The notes: generated by a model not told the origin, from the sequence alone. Shown: positions 8,412 through 19,833, counted from the first letter of the stretch. The stretch: DNA of 64,000 nt from Rhodobacteraceae bacterium WD3A24 (GCA_002967695.1 PUHN01000001.1:1-64000); one strand, 5' to 3'. Program-made: numbers and translations.

Positions 8412-9533
8412 TTACGCCTCCACGCCGCCCCAGATCTCCTCGGCCGTCCTGACCACCAGCTCCAGCTTCCGGCGCTGGTCGTCCTGGGTGATGTCGTTGC
8501 CTTCCTCGGTTGAGGCGAAGCCGCACTGCGGCGCGATGCCAAGCTGATTTATGTCGGCGTATTTCGACGCTTCCTCGAACTTTCGCTTGAGGTCGTCGAT
8601 GCTTTCCAGATCGGCCGTCTTGGTGGTGATGAAGCCCGGCAGCACCCGCTGCGTGCCCTTCGACAGCTGGCCGAGCGGGCTGAGGTCGCCGGCGCGGTCG
8701 GTGTCATACTCCATGAAGAAGATATCGACGCCGGTGCGGTTGAACACCGCGTCGGCGGCCAGGTCATAGGCGCCCTCGGCGGCGTGGGTCGAGCGGAAGT
8801 TGCCGCGGCACATGTGCATGCCGATATACATGTCGCGCGGGCGGTCCTTGATCGCCTCGTTCATCATCCAGGCATAGCGGTTGATCAGCCAGTCGGGATC
8901 CTGGCCCATCTCGGCCTTTTCCGCGCGGTGCTTGGGATCGCACAGATAGGCGAAGAAGATGTCGTCCATCTGCAGATAGCGGCAGCCCGCCTCGTAGAAC
9001 TTCTGCACCGCCTTCTTGTAGGTCTTGGCGATGTCGGCGGTGAAGGCTTCGACATCCTTGTAATCGGCCACGTGAATGTCTTCGAGCGCCGTGCGGAAAT
9101 GCACCGCCGACGGCCCCGGAATCGAGATCTTGGGAACCACATTCGTGTTCTGCGCCACGAACTTGAAGTGGTCGAGCATGGGGTGATCGTCGGGGAAGTC
9201 GAGCTTGCCGGTGATCGTCGGGAAGATCGGGCGCAGCTTGACGCCGGCGAACTGCACGCCCTCTTCACGCTCGTCGAGGTCGAGGCCCGTCAGCATGCCC
9301 ATGAAGTCGTAATGCCAGAAGGAGCGGCGGAATTCGCCGTCGGTGACGGCCTTGAGGCCGACCTCCTCCTGCATCCTGATGACGTCGGCGATCGCGGCGT
9401 CCTCCACCTTCTTCAGTTCGTCGCCCGACATGGTCTTGTCTTCCAGCGTTGCCTTGCGGGCGTCGATGACGCTCTGGGGGCGCAGCAGGCTGCCCACGTG
9501 ATCGGCGCGGAACGGGGGGGTGGGGGTGCTCAT
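8412..9533 (-). CDS. MetE-C-like (core) cobalamin-independent methyltransferase
   Basis: A 373-residue protein matching only the C-terminal catalytic barrel of MetE (the full enzyme is about 750 residues). The start FRADHVGSLLRP is family-typical. Zinc-site residues are visible as HMCRGNF (His-x-Cys) and, near the C-terminus, IAPQCGFAST. Such short forms pass a methyl group to homocysteine or another thiol from a donor that is not always methyl-THF. The ATG at 9533 follows an AAGGAGAAA ribosome-binding site. It is the last gene of the ligM-like/dctP operon, so the methyl donor may be the product of the O-demethylase, directly or indirectly. That link is inference. Confidence 0.85.
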   Translation of the reverse strand: MSTPTPPFRADHVGSLLRPQSVIDARKATLEDKTMSGDELKKVEDAAIADVIRMQEEVGLKAVTDGEFRRSFWHYDFMGMLTGLDLDEREEGVQFAGVKLRPIFPTITGKLDFPDDHPMLDHFKFVAQNTNVVPKISIPGPSAVHFRTALEDIHVADYKDVEAFTADIAKTYKKAVQKFYEAGCRYLQMDDIFFAYLCDPKHRAEKAEMGQDPDWLINRYAWMMNEAIKDRPRDMYIGMHMCRGNFRSTHAAEGAYDLAADAVFNRTGVDIFFMEYDTDRAGDLSPLGQLSKGTQRVLPGFITTKTADLESIDDLKRKFEEASKYADINQLGIAPQCGFASTEEGNDITQDDQRRKLELVVRTAEEIWGGVEA

Positions 9534-9567
9534 GCGTTTCTCCTTCTCTTCTCTCTCTCGAAATGCG

Positions 9568-9590
9568 CGGGCCCCCGCGAAGGGGGCCCG
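9568..9590 (-). other. Intercistronic stem-loop, dctP to metE-like
   Basis: A perfect 9-bp inverted repeat (cgggccccc / gggggcccg, 5-base loop) lies between the orphan dctP and the MetE-like gene. It has no U-run. Probably a messenger-stability or attenuation element; one of several such hairpins in this block. Confidence 0.5.
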
Positions 9591-9615
9591 GCAAAAGCGC
9601 GGCCGCCCGGCCGGC

Positions 9616-10656
9616 TTATTCGCTGTACTGATCGACCAGCTCGCGGGCACGATCGACGAGCATCTCGCCGTCGATCCCTTCCTCGGAGACGTCGTCGATC
9701 CAGCGCTGCACGACCGGGGTTAGCGCGTCGCGGAAGGCCTGGGTCTCCTCTTCGGTCAGCTCGATATACTCGTTGCCGGCATCGAGCGCGACCTGCAGGC
9801 CGACCTCGTCGGACCGGGTCCAGATTTCGCCGACTTCGGCCCACCATTCACGGCCCGAGGCCTCGCGGAAGGCCGCCTGGATGTCCTCGGGCAGCGAATC
9901 CCAGCGGGCCTGGTTCATCGACACCTGGAACGTCGTCGAGCCGAGGCGCCAGCCGTCGGCGCCCTCGATCTGGTACTGTGTCTGCTCCTGAATCTGGAGC
10001 GGCGGGATGATCTCCCACGGGATCAGCGCGCCGTCCACGGTGCCGCGGCTGAGCGCCTGCGGCAGCTCGGGCACCGGCATGGCGACGGGGCTGGCGCCGA
10101 GCGCCTCGATCACCCACGACCCGGTGCGGGTGGGGATGCGCAGGCTCGTGCCGGCGAGGTCCTCGGGCGTGCGCGCGGACTCTTCGGCCATGTGCAGGCC
10201 CTGGCCGCGATGCGTGTGCAGCCACATCACCTCGACCGCGGCGTAGTCCTCCGAGATCAGGCCGTCGTTGTACATGTCATAGAGCGCGAGGTTGGCCGCC
10301 ACCGGGTCAGCCTCGAAGACGGTGGGCAGTTCCATCACCTCGGTGCGCGGGAAAAGACCCGGCGTGTAGCCGTTGACCGTCCAGACGATGTCGACCACGC
10401 CGTCGCGCGCCTGGGTGATCAGCTCGGGCGGGCGACCGCCCAGCGTCATGTTGGGAAATATCTCGATACTCACGCGCCCGTCGGAGAGTTCCTCGACGCG
10501 CTCGGCCCAGGGCACGAGCATGTCCGTATGCGCCGGCGCCTGCGCGCTGAGCAGGTGGTGCAGGGTGAACTCGTATTCCTGCGCGTTCGCGCCAGCCGCG
10601 GCCAGCGCCAGTGTCGAGGCCGCCAGGCCCAGTTTCAGCTTGCCGTTCAGTACCAT
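9616..10656 (-). CDS. TRAP transporter substrate-binding protein (DctP family), orphan
   Basis: A 346-residue periplasmic binding protein with a signal peptide ending near ANAQ (residue 26). The DctP fold shows in the N-terminal HHLLSAQAP strand, SIEIFPNMTLGG and the ligand-carboxylate segment LRIPTRTGSW, which carries the conserved Arg. No DctQ or DctM gene is next to it, so it must borrow membrane subunits from elsewhere or work as a sensor component. It lies between the LigM-like demethylase and the MetE-like gene on one strand, suggesting it brings in the methylated substrate. Confidence 0.9.
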   Translation of the reverse strand: MVLNGKLKLGLAASTLALAAAGANAQEYEFTLHHLLSAQAPAHTDMLVPWAERVEELSDGRVSIEIFPNMTLGGRPPELITQARDGVVDIVWTVNGYTPGLFPRTEVMELPTVFEADPVAANLALYDMYNDGLISEDYAAVEVMWLHTHRGQGLHMAEESARTPEDLAGTSLRIPTRTGSWVIEALGASPVAMPVPELPQALSRGTVDGALIPWEIIPPLQIQEQTQYQIEGADGWRLGSTTFQVSMNQARWDSLPEDIQAAFREASGREWWAEVGEIWTRSDEVGLQVALDAGNEYIELTEEETQAFRDALTPVVQRWIDDVSEEGIDGEMLVDRARELVDQYSE

Positions 10657-10730
10657 TTTATCCTCCCTTGGAATGGTGAGCGGTAATGTGGCGGGCGGCC
10701 GGGACCGCCGCCAATTCGGGTGGCCGGCGG

Positions 10731-12131
10731 TCAGCTCTTGCGGGTCCGCCAGCTGGAGGCGACATAGCCCTCGCGCGCCTCGCGCGCATAGGGCACCGGC
10801 GAGACCTTGACGCGGATTTCGGTCTGTCTGTGCCGCTCCACGGTGGTCTTCTCCGTTCCGCCATTCTCTTCGCCCCAGAGCAGGGTAAGCACGTCGCCCT
10901 CCTTGATGTCGGGGTCCACGACCCCGAGCGAGAGCATGGCGCGCTCATTGAAGCTGTATCCCGAAAACATGGAGAGTCCAACCACGCGATCACCCATCAT
11001 GATCTTGTCATACGACGACGCGGCGTAGTTCGACAGCGGCAGGTCGATCGCCTTGAAGGGCTCGCCGTCCTCCAGAAAAGAGCTGTGCACGCGGGTGACG
11101 TCCTCGGGGTTCCATTCGAAGGTGACCTTGCGGCGGTGCGGCTTGTCCGCTATCTTCTCGAGCGCCTCGCGGCCGATGAAATCGTGGTCGAACCGCACGA
11201 ACGGGCCGTAGCCCAGTTCGTGCGGGGTGAGGTAGTAATCCTCGATATCGTCGGAGACCAAACTCCCGCCGATCGAGGCCGTCGCTTCGTAACTGTCCGC
11301 GCCCAGCCACTCGCGATAGGCGCGCAGCTCGTCGCCGGTGTAGATCGCCGGCAGGGGCGAGGGAATCCAGCCCGACTCCAGCGTGTTGGTGGCATAGGCG
11401 CGCGCGCCCACCGCCCGCATCCCGAACTCGGTGCCGGCCTCCATCAGTCTCTCGCGGATCTCGTCGTATTGCTCGTAGGGGCCCCACAACTCCAGCCCCG
11501 GTGCGCCGGCCATGCCGTGACGCAGGCAGCGCACGCGGGTGCCGCCAACAGTGATCGCGTCCATGTTGAAGAACTTCACGTCGGGGACGGGGCCGCCATT
11601 GACCTTCTCAAGGATCTTCATCGCGTTGGGGCCCTGCACCTGAAAGCGGTAGTGACGGCGCACCACCGGCTTGCCCATCGGCCGGGAGGGGGAACGATCA
11701 TCTCGGGTCAGGGTGACGTCGAAATCGCCGGTCTCGGCGTTGAACTGAACCCAGTTGACCGTTGGCGCGCGCCCCACCAGAAGGAACTGTGCCTCGTCGA
11801 GGTGGAACAGGATCACGTCGCCGATGACATGGCCCGACGGGGCGCAGGGGATGAAATGCTTGGCCTTGTCCGGCGTGAAGTTCTTGAAGCTGTTGATGCC
11901 GATGCGGTTGAGAAAAGCCTGGGCATCCGCCCCCTCGACCATCAGCTCGGCCATGTGGTGCGACTGGTCGAACAGCACCGCCGTCTCGCGCCAGGCGCGC
12001 TGTTCGTCGCGCCAGTTGGTGAATTCCGGCGGAACGACCGGATAGACATAGGCCCCGATCTTGGAATTGCGGAGGTGCCGCACGGTATTGTCCGTGCCAT
12101 CGAGAACGTCCTGCAGCGATCTTGAAGTCAT
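10731..12131 (-). CDS. LigM/DmdA-type THF-dependent O-demethylase (GcvT family)
   Basis: A 466-residue GcvT-fold protein, longer than glycine-cleavage T protein and close in length to LigM, the vanillate/3-O-methylgallate demethylase of Sphingobium. Segments I recognise from LigM include LRNSKIGAYVYPVVPPEF near the N-terminus, DDRSPSRPMGKPV, LRHGMAGAPGLE, NTLESGWIPSPLPAIYTG and LWGEENGGT. LigM moves the aryl methyl group to tetrahydrofolate, giving 5-methyl-THF and a phenol. The substrate here may be a methoxybenzoate but cannot be read with certainty; DMSP demethylase is a more distant relative. It is preceded by a GntR/FCD regulator and followed by dctP and the MetE-like gene. Confidence 0.82.
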   Translation of the reverse strand: MTSRSLQDVLDGTDNTVRHLRNSKIGAYVYPVVPPEFTNWRDEQRAWRETAVLFDQSHHMAELMVEGADAQAFLNRIGINSFKNFTPDKAKHFIPCAPSGHVIGDVILFHLDEAQFLLVGRAPTVNWVQFNAETGDFDVTLTRDDRSPSRPMGKPVVRRHYRFQVQGPNAMKILEKVNGGPVPDVKFFNMDAITVGGTRVRCLRHGMAGAPGLELWGPYEQYDEIRERLMEAGTEFGMRAVGARAYATNTLESGWIPSPLPAIYTGDELRAYREWLGADSYEATASIGGSLVSDDIEDYYLTPHELGYGPFVRFDHDFIGREALEKIADKPHRRKVTFEWNPEDVTRVHSSFLEDGEPFKAIDLPLSNYAASSYDKIMMGDRVVGLSMFSGYSFNERAMLSLGVVDPDIKEGDVLTLLWGEENGGTEKTTVERHRQTEIRVKVSPVPYAREAREGYVASSWRTRKS

Positions 12132-12217
12132 GAGTTCCCCCCTCAGTGCGTGGCCCCCGGCGGGCCCTGATCACATCTTTCCCCGTGCCCTGCCGGCGGG
12201 CGGGGCATGTCTTTTCG

Positions 12218-12934
12218 TCAGCCCACCACCATCGAAAGCCCCGGAACCCGGTCGATCAGGCTGCGATCCTCGAACATCACGTATTCAAGATTACGGCGCG
12301 CCAGCCGGGCGTGTTCGCGGGCCACGCCCTCCGCGCGCGTGCCCTCGCGCAGGTCGATCGCCTCGACGATGGCGCGATGCTGCGCCTGCGCGCCGATGAG
12401 CGAGCGATGAAAGGCCGGCACCCCCTGCTGGCCGCGCAGAAAGGCCGAGGGAGAGGCAAAGGGCAGCCGCGCGGCGCGCTCGATCTCGACCCGCAGAATC
12501 TCGCTGCCCGACAGGCCGGCCAGCAGGGCGTGGAATTCGGCATTGAGCGCCTCGTAGGCGCCGAAGTCGTAACTTTCTTCGGCGGTCGCCCTGTCGAGCC
12601 CGTCGAGCACCTGCTCGATACGATGAAGCCGCGCGGGCTCCGCGCCGCGCTCGGCCGCCAAGCGCGCAGCGGTGCCTTCGAGAACGCCGCGCAATTCGAT
12701 CGCGTCGGCCACGTCGTCGAAGGTGAAGGTGCGCACCGCGAAGCCGCCCGAGGGGACGCGTTCGAGAAGCCCCTCTCTTTCGAGCTGGCCCAGCGCCTCG
12801 CGGACGGGGGTGCGGGAGATGCCGAGCGTCTCGGCGATCTGGACCTCGTAAAGCCTCGCGCCGGCGGGGAATTCGCCGCTGAGCACGCGATCGCGCAAAT
12901 CCATCACGGCGCGGGAGCGGCGACCCTCGGCCAT
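12218..12934 (-). CDS. GntR-family (FCD/FadR type) transcriptional regulator
   Basis: A 238-residue repressor-type regulator. The N-terminal winged helix spans about residues 5-70, with the recognition segment AETLGISRTPVREALGQLE. An all-helical FCD effector domain follows, beginning DVADAIELRGVLEG. The ATG at 12934 has a GGGGAGAT ribosome-binding site; the longer frame to 13006 adds residues without family character. It is the first gene before the LigM-like demethylase on the same strand. Two perfect ATGTATACAT palindromes upstream are its likely autoregulatory operators. The effector is probably the catabolic substrate, an inference from position. Confidence 0.88.
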   Translation of the reverse strand: MAEGRRSRAVMDLRDRVLSGEFPAGARLYEVQIAETLGISRTPVREALGQLEREGLLERVPSGGFAVRTFTFDDVADAIELRGVLEGTAARLAAERGAEPARLHRIEQVLDGLDRATAEESYDFGAYEALNAEFHALLAGLSGSEILRVEIERAARLPFASPSAFLRGQQGVPAFHRSLIGAQAQHRAIVEAIDLREGTRAEGVAREHARLARRNLEYVMFEDRSLIDRVPGLSMVVG

Positions 12935-12964
12935 CACGGCATCTCCCCGGCGCGACGTTGCCGT

Positions 12965-12974
12965 ATGTATACAT
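12965..12974. promoter_or_regulatory. GntR-type operator, copy 2 (ATGTATACAT)
   Basis: A perfect 10-bp palindrome, identical to the copy at 13101-13110, lying about 30 bases upstream of the GntR-gene ATG and therefore inside its 5' leader. TGT-N2-ACA cores are typical of FCD-type GntR regulators. Confidence 0.6.
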
Positions 12975-13093
12975 TCAGCAGGGCCACGGCGCAGCCGGTC
13001 CGGCACGTCGGAAGTGCGTCCATGCAGTAAACAGACGGCATTTCTGTCGGCGTCTCCGGCATCGTTCTCGCTCCAGCTTGCGATGGTCGCCAG

Positions 13094-13121
13094 ACCATAA
13101 ATGTATACATGAAGCTGTCAA
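13094..13121 (-). promoter_or_regulatory. Promoter with GntR operator in the spacer
   Basis: On the minus strand TTGACA (13121-13116) and TATGGT (13099-13094) are spaced by 16 bases. The palindrome ATGTATACAT (13101-13110) sits inside that spacer. A bound regulator would block RNA polymerase directly. This is the likely start of the gntR-ligM-dctP-metE transcript, with a leader of about 150 bases. Confidence 0.6.
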
Positions 13122-13263
13122 TTGGATTCTGTTACGGCATGCGACAGCCTTCGCCGAGCCCGCAGGCGCGTGGCGCAGGCCGTGTCGTTCGCAGACGGGC
13201 CGGGGCGATGCGCCCTCGCTGACGTCGGCCGTTCGAGCGGGAACTGAGCGTGACAGCCGCATG

Positions 13264-13295
13264 AAAAAGCCCGGCGGGCGGGTGGCCGGCCGGGC
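13264..13295 (-). terminator. Intrinsic terminator ending the betaine/methyl-cycle operon
   Basis: Read on the minus strand, GCCCGGC pairs with GCCGGGC across a 13-base loop and is followed directly by TTTTT. It lies about 75 bases beyond the adenosine-kinase stop. It separates this operon from the gntR promoter downstream. Confidence 0.7.
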
Positions 13296-13325
13296 AGGAA
13301 GGACGTTGGCCCTTTGCGGTTGGTG

Positions 13326-13355
13326 CGCCGCGCCCCGAAGTCTCGGGGCGCGGCG
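13326..13355 (-). other. 13-bp stem-loop just after the adenosine-kinase gene
   Basis: A perfect 13-bp inverted repeat (cgccgcgccccga / tcggggcgcggcg) with a 4-base loop, without a U-run. It lies immediately after the last gene of the operon and before the U-tailed terminator at 13264-13295. The pair may act as tandem 3'-end structures. Confidence 0.6.
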
Positions 13356-13370
13356 AGAGTGGTTGGCGCC

Positions 13371-14366
13371 TCAGGCGGCCGGAATGGCCAGTGCGCGGGC
13401 AGCCTCGCCGTCGCGCGCGCCGTAGTGGGTCAGCACGCGCGCGGCGAGCCTTGCGCCCTGCCGGCCCGCATCGGCGACATCCGTGCCCGAGACGAGCCCG
13501 CCGAGGAAGCCGCTGGCATAGGCGTCACCCGCGCCCGTGGAATCGACCACGCGGTCGATGGGCTCGGCCGCGATGCGGTGGCGGCCCGAGGCGTCGGCCA
13601 CGAGCGAGCCCTTCTCGCTTTCGGTGACCGCGGCGATCCCGACATGGCTCAACGCCCAGTCCATCGCCTTTTCGGTATCGTCGCTGCCGGCGAGCGCGCC
13701 GACCTCGACATGGTTGCCGATCAGGATGTCGCAATGGCCTTCGATGAAGGCCATCATGGCGTCGCGGTTGCGCTCCACGCAGCCGGCGTCGGATGGGGTG
13801 AGCGCGACCTTCGCGCCGGCGGCCTTGGCGCGCTTGGCCGCCGCCTCGATCACCGCCGCGCCCTCGGGCGCGTCCCAGAGATAGCCCTCGACCATCAGCA
13901 GCGCGAAGCTCTCGGGCATCGACGCCGCGATATCGGCCGGGGTCAGCGCCTGCGCGGCGCCCAGATGGGTGCTCATGGTGCGCTCGCCGTCGGGGGTGAC
14001 CAGCACCACGCAGTGCCCGGTGCCCGTGCCGCCGTTGAGCCGCGCGACCGGCGCCGCGATGCCGAGCTTGCTCATCTCCTCGAAGAACTTCTCGCCCAGC
14101 GTATCGTCGGCGACCTTGCCGAGATAGGTGCCCGGCAGGCCCAGATCGGCCAGATGCGCGATCGAGTTGGCGACCGAGCCGCCCGACTGGCTGACGCCGG
14201 GGCCGACCTCGGCGAACAGCGCGCGCGCGGCGTCGCCGTCCACCAGGTGCATACCGCCATGCGTGAGCTGATGGCGGCCGATCACGTCGGCCTCGACCGA
14301 GGCGACGACATCGACCAGCGCGTTGCCCACGCCGACGATCCGTTTGCTGTTATCCGTCATGTGCAC
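13371..14366 (-). CDS. PfkB-family kinase, probable adenosine kinase
   Basis: A 331-residue ribokinase-like sugar kinase. The N-terminal GVGNALVDVVA glycine-rich strand and the C-terminal PfkB signature DSTGAGDAYASGFLGG, with its catalytic Asp, are both present. Sequence alone gives PfkB kinase. The adenosine assignment rests on its position directly after ahcY in a SAM-cycle operon, where removing adenosine pulls S-adenosylhomocysteine hydrolysis forward, and on the length and N-terminus seen in alphaproteobacterial adenosine kinases. It is the last gene of the run, followed by stem-loops. Confidence 0.8.
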   Translation of the reverse strand: MHMTDNSKRIVGVGNALVDVVASVEADVIGRHQLTHGGMHLVDGDAARALFAEVGPGVSQSGGSVANSIAHLADLGLPGTYLGKVADDTLGEKFFEEMSKLGIAAPVARLNGGTGTGHCVVLVTPDGERTMSTHLGAAQALTPADIAASMPESFALLMVEGYLWDAPEGAAVIEAAAKRAKAAGAKVALTPSDAGCVERNRDAMMAFIEGHCDILIGNHVEVGALAGSDDTEKAMDWALSHVGIAAVTESEKGSLVADASGRHRIAAEPIDRVVDSTGAGDAYASGFLGGLVSGTDVADAGRQGARLAARVLTHYGARDGEAARALAIPAA

Positions 14367-14369
14367 AAT

Positions 14370-14394
14370 CGGGGCGGGGTGTTTCCCCGCCCCG
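14370..14394 (-). other. Intercistronic stem-loop, ahcY to adenosine kinase
   Basis: A perfect 10-bp inverted repeat (cggggcgggg / ccccgccccg, 5-base loop) fills most of the 42-base gap between ahcY and the kinase gene. No U-run follows in the direction of transcription. Candidate stability or attenuation element. Confidence 0.55.
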
Positions 14395-14408
14395 CTCCTG
14401 TTGTCTGA

Positions 14409-15821
14409 TCAGTAGCGGTAATGCTCGGGCTTGTAGGGGCCCTCGGCCGGAACACCGATGTATTCGGCCTGATCGGGGCGCATCTCGGTCAGGCGCGCGC
14501 CGATCTTCTGCAGGTGCAGCTTGGCGACCTTCTCGTCGAGATGCTTGGGCAGCATGTAGACCTTGTTGTCGTACTGGTCGCCCTTGGTCCAGAGTTCAAT
14601 CTGCGCCAGCACCTGGTTGGTGAAGGACGCCGACATCACGAAGGACGGATGGCCCGTGGCGTTGCCGAGGTTGAGCAGACGGCCCTCGGACAGCAGGATC
14701 ATGCGATTGCCCGAGGGCATCTCGATCATGTCCACCTGGTCCTTGATGTTCGTCCACTTGTAGTTCTTCAGCGCGGCCACCTGGATCTCGTTGTCGAAGT
14801 GGCCGATGTTGCCGACGATGGCCATGTCCTTCATCTCGCGCATGTGGTCGGCGCGGATGACGTCCTTGTTGCCGGTCGTGGTGATGAAGATGTCAGCCTT
14901 CGAGACCACGTCCTCCAGCTGGACCACCTCGAAGCCGTCCATCGACGCCTGCAGCGCGCAGATCGGGTCGATCTCGGTGACGACCACGCGCGCACCGGCG
15001 CCGCGCAGCGAGGCGGCCGAGCCCTTGCCCACGTCGCCATAGCCGCAAACGCAGGCCATCTTGCCGGCCATCATCGTGTCGGTGGCGCGGCGGATGCCGT
15101 CGACGAGGCTTTCCTTGCAGCCGTACTTGTTGTCGAATTTCGACTTCGTCACCGAGTCGTTGACGTTGATGGCGGGGAAGGGCAGGTGACCTTTCTCCAT
15201 CATCTTGTAGAGGCGGTGAACGCCGGTGGTCGTCTCTTCCGAGACGCCCTTGAGCGCGTGGCGCTGCTTGATGAACCAGCCCGGCGTGGCCTCCATGCGC
15301 TTGCGGATCTGGGCGAAGAGGGCCTCTTCCTCCTCGCTCTCGGGGGAGGCGATCAGGTCGGTCTCGCCCTCTTCGACGCGCGCGCCCATCAGGATGTAGA
15401 GCGTCGCGTCACCCCCGTCATCGAGGATCATGTTGGCGCCGCCGTCGAACTGGAAGATACGGTCGCAGTAATCCCAGTACTCGACCAGGCTCTCGCCCTT
15501 GACGGCAAAGACCGGCACGCCGGTCTCGGCGATCGCCGCGGCGGCGTGGTCCTGGGTCGAGAAGATGTTGCACGACGCCCAGCGCACCTCGGCGCCGAGT
15601 TCGACGAGCGTCTCGATCAGCACGCCGGTCTGGATCGTCATGTGCAGGCTGCCCGCGATCCGCGCGCCCTTGAGCGGCTGGGCCTTGCCGAATTCCTCGC
15701 GCAGCGCCATCAGGCCCGGCATCTCCGTCTCGGCGATGTCGAGCTCCTTGCGCCCATAGGCCGCGAGCGAGATATCCTTGATCGCGGTATCGTCGGGGTT
15801 GAACTTTTCGGGTTTATTCAT
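14409..15821 (-). CDS. ahcY: Adenosylhomocysteinase (S-adenosyl-L-homocysteine hydrolase)
   Basis: A 470-residue NAD-containing hydrolase that splits S-adenosylhomocysteine into homocysteine and adenosine, relieving inhibition of methyltransferases. Seen: [15 protein letters not shown] near residue 60, the NAD-binding [17 protein letters not shown] near residue 260, and the C-terminal [10 protein letters not shown] typical of the family. An insertion of about 40 residues near position 150-190 ([17 protein letters not shown]) is typical of the longer proteobacterial form. Between metK and the kinase gene, it handles the by-product of the betaine methylations. Confidence 0.97.
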   Translation of the reverse strand: MNKPEKFNPDDTAIKDISLAAYGRKELDIAETEMPGLMALREEFGKAQPLKGARIAGSLHMTIQTGVLIETLVELGAEVRWASCNIFSTQDHAAAAIAETGVPVFAVKGESLVEYWDYCDRIFQFDGGANMILDDGGDATLYILMGARVEEGETDLIASPESEEEEALFAQIRKRMEATPGWFIKQRHALKGVSEETTTGVHRLYKMMEKGHLPFPAINVNDSVTKSKFDNKYGCKESLVDGIRRATDTMMAGKMACVCGYGDVGKGSAASLRGAGARVVVTEIDPICALQASMDGFEVVQLEDVVSKADIFITTTGNKDVIRADHMREMKDMAIVGNIGHFDNEIQVAALKNYKWTNIKDQVDMIEMPSGNRMILLSEGRLLNLGNATGHPSFVMSASFTNQVLAQIELWTKGDQYDNKVYMLPKHLDEKVAKLHLQKIGARLTEMRPDQAEYIGVPAEGPYKPEHYRY

Positions 15822-15856
15822 GTCTGTCCACGTCCTTTTGGCGTTTCAAATGCAAA

Positions 15857-15893
15857 GGCGCGCGTCGCCCGCCCGCGGCGGCCGGCGCGCGCC
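15857..15893 (-). terminator. Possible attenuator between metK and ahcY
   Basis: On the minus strand GGCGCGCG...CGCGCGCC forms an 8-bp outer stem around a GC-rich loop and is followed by TTTGCATTT. It occupies the 84-base metK-ahcY gap. It could reduce read-through into ahcY; the run of T is interrupted, so strength is uncertain. Confidence 0.45.
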
Positions 15894-15905
15894 CCGATAG
15901 GTGTC

Positions 15906-17090
15906 TTACTCCGCGGCGCGGGCGCCGAAGGTGCGGGCAAGCTCGTCGGCCAGATCGGTCTTCTCCCAGGAGAAACCGCCCTCCGAGTCGGGCTCGCGAC
16001 CGAAATGGCCGTAGGCCGCGGTGCGCGCGTAGATCGGCTTGAGCAGATCCAGGTGGTCGCGGATGCCGCGCGGCGTCAGGCGCACCATCTCGCGCAGGGT
16101 GGTGCCCAGCTTGTCCTCGTCGACGCGGCCGGTGCCCAGCGTGTCGACATAGACGGCGACCGGCTCGGGCACGCCAATGGCGTAGGCAAGCTGGATCTGG
16201 CACTTGTCGGCCAGGCCCGCGGCCACGACGTTCTTGGCCAGGTAGCGCGCGGCATAGGCGGCCGAACGGTCGACCTTGGTCGGATCCTTGCCCGAGAACG
16301 CGCCGCCGCCGTGCAGCGCCGCGCCGCCATAGGTGTCGACGATGATCTTGCGCCCGGTCAGGCCGGCGTCGCCGTCGGGGCCGCCGATGATGAACTGGCC
16401 CGTCGGGTTGACGATGATCTTGTCGGCCGGGACTTCCCAGTTCGACGGGAAGGCGCGGCGGATATAGGGCTCGACCAGTTTGCGCACGTCGTCGGTGCTC
16501 AGATCCTGGGTATGCTGGGTCGAGACCAGAACGGTGTCCACGCCGACCGGCTTGCCGTTCTCGTAGCGCAGGGTGACCTGGCTTTTCGAGTCCGGGCCGA
16601 AGCCGGGCGTCTTGCCCGCCTTGCGGTCCTCGGCCATCAGCCGCAGGATGCGATGCGAGAACTGGATCGGCGCGGGCATCAGCTCGTCGGTCTCGTTGCA
16701 GGCATACCCGAACATGATGCCCTGGTCGCCGGCGCCTTCCTCGCCCTTGTCGCCCTCGTCAACGCCCATGGCGATGTCGGTGGACTGGGCGTGGAGCAGG
16801 TTGTTGACGGCGCAGGTCTTCCAGGAAAAGCCTTCCTGATCGTAGCCGATGTCCTTGATCGCCTGGCGCGCGATTTCCTCGACGTGCTGGCGCACCTCGT
16901 TGGGGCCGCGAACCTCACCGGCGACGGTGACGTGGTTGGTGGTGGTCAGCGTCTCGCAGCCCACGCGGACATTGTCGGGATCGGCGCGCAGATAGGCGTC
17001 TAGGATCTCGTCCGAGATGCGGTCGCAGACCTTGTCGGGATGCCCTTCGGACACCGATTCGCTGGTAAAGAGCCAGGTTCTGTTGCTCAT
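15906..17090 (-). CDS. metK: S-adenosylmethionine synthetase
   Basis: A 394-residue methionine adenosyltransferase, making SAM from methionine and ATP. The start [19 protein letters not shown] holds the conserved ATP-binding His, [10 protein letters not shown] matches the family hexapeptide signature, and [19 protein letters not shown] is the phosphate-binding loop. Length is slightly over the usual 385 or so. It follows the MetH C-terminal gene by 46 bases and precedes ahcY. The leader contains GAAGGAGAGAG as ribosome-binding site. Confidence 0.97.
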   Translation of the reverse strand: MSNRTWLFTSESVSEGHPDKVCDRISDEILDAYLRADPDNVRVGCETLTTTNHVTVAGEVRGPNEVRQHVEEIARQAIKDIGYDQEGFSWKTCAVNNLLHAQSTDIAMGVDEGDKGEEGAGDQGIMFGYACNETDELMPAPIQFSHRILRLMAEDRKAGKTPGFGPDSKSQVTLRYENGKPVGVDTVLVSTQHTQDLSTDDVRKLVEPYIRRAFPSNWEVPADKIIVNPTGQFIIGGPDGDAGLTGRKIIVDTYGGAALHGGGAFSGKDPTKVDRSAAYAARYLAKNVVAAGLADKCQIQLAYAIGVPEPVAVYVDTLGTGRVDEDKLGTTLREMVRLTPRGIRDHLDLLKPIYARTAAYGHFGREPDSEGGFSWEKTDLADELARTFGARAAE

Positions 17091-17136
17091 GTCGTCTCTC
17101 TCTCCTTCGGTTGTTGCTTGACCCGCGGCGTGCCGT

Positions 17137-19832
<2,696 letters not shown>

Positions 19833-19833
<1 letters not shown>

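Noticed and set aside
14421-17003. 860-residue open frame on the plus strand opposite ahcY and metK
   Set aside because: It is antisense to two unmistakable enzymes. In GC-rich DNA the complementary frame stays open; no family features and no ribosome-binding site.
17091-17136. SAM/SAH riboswitch upstream of metK, as known in Rhodobacterales
   Set aside because: The 46-base gap does not show the conserved core I remember for that RNA, and metK is embedded in an operon. A covariance-model search would settle it.
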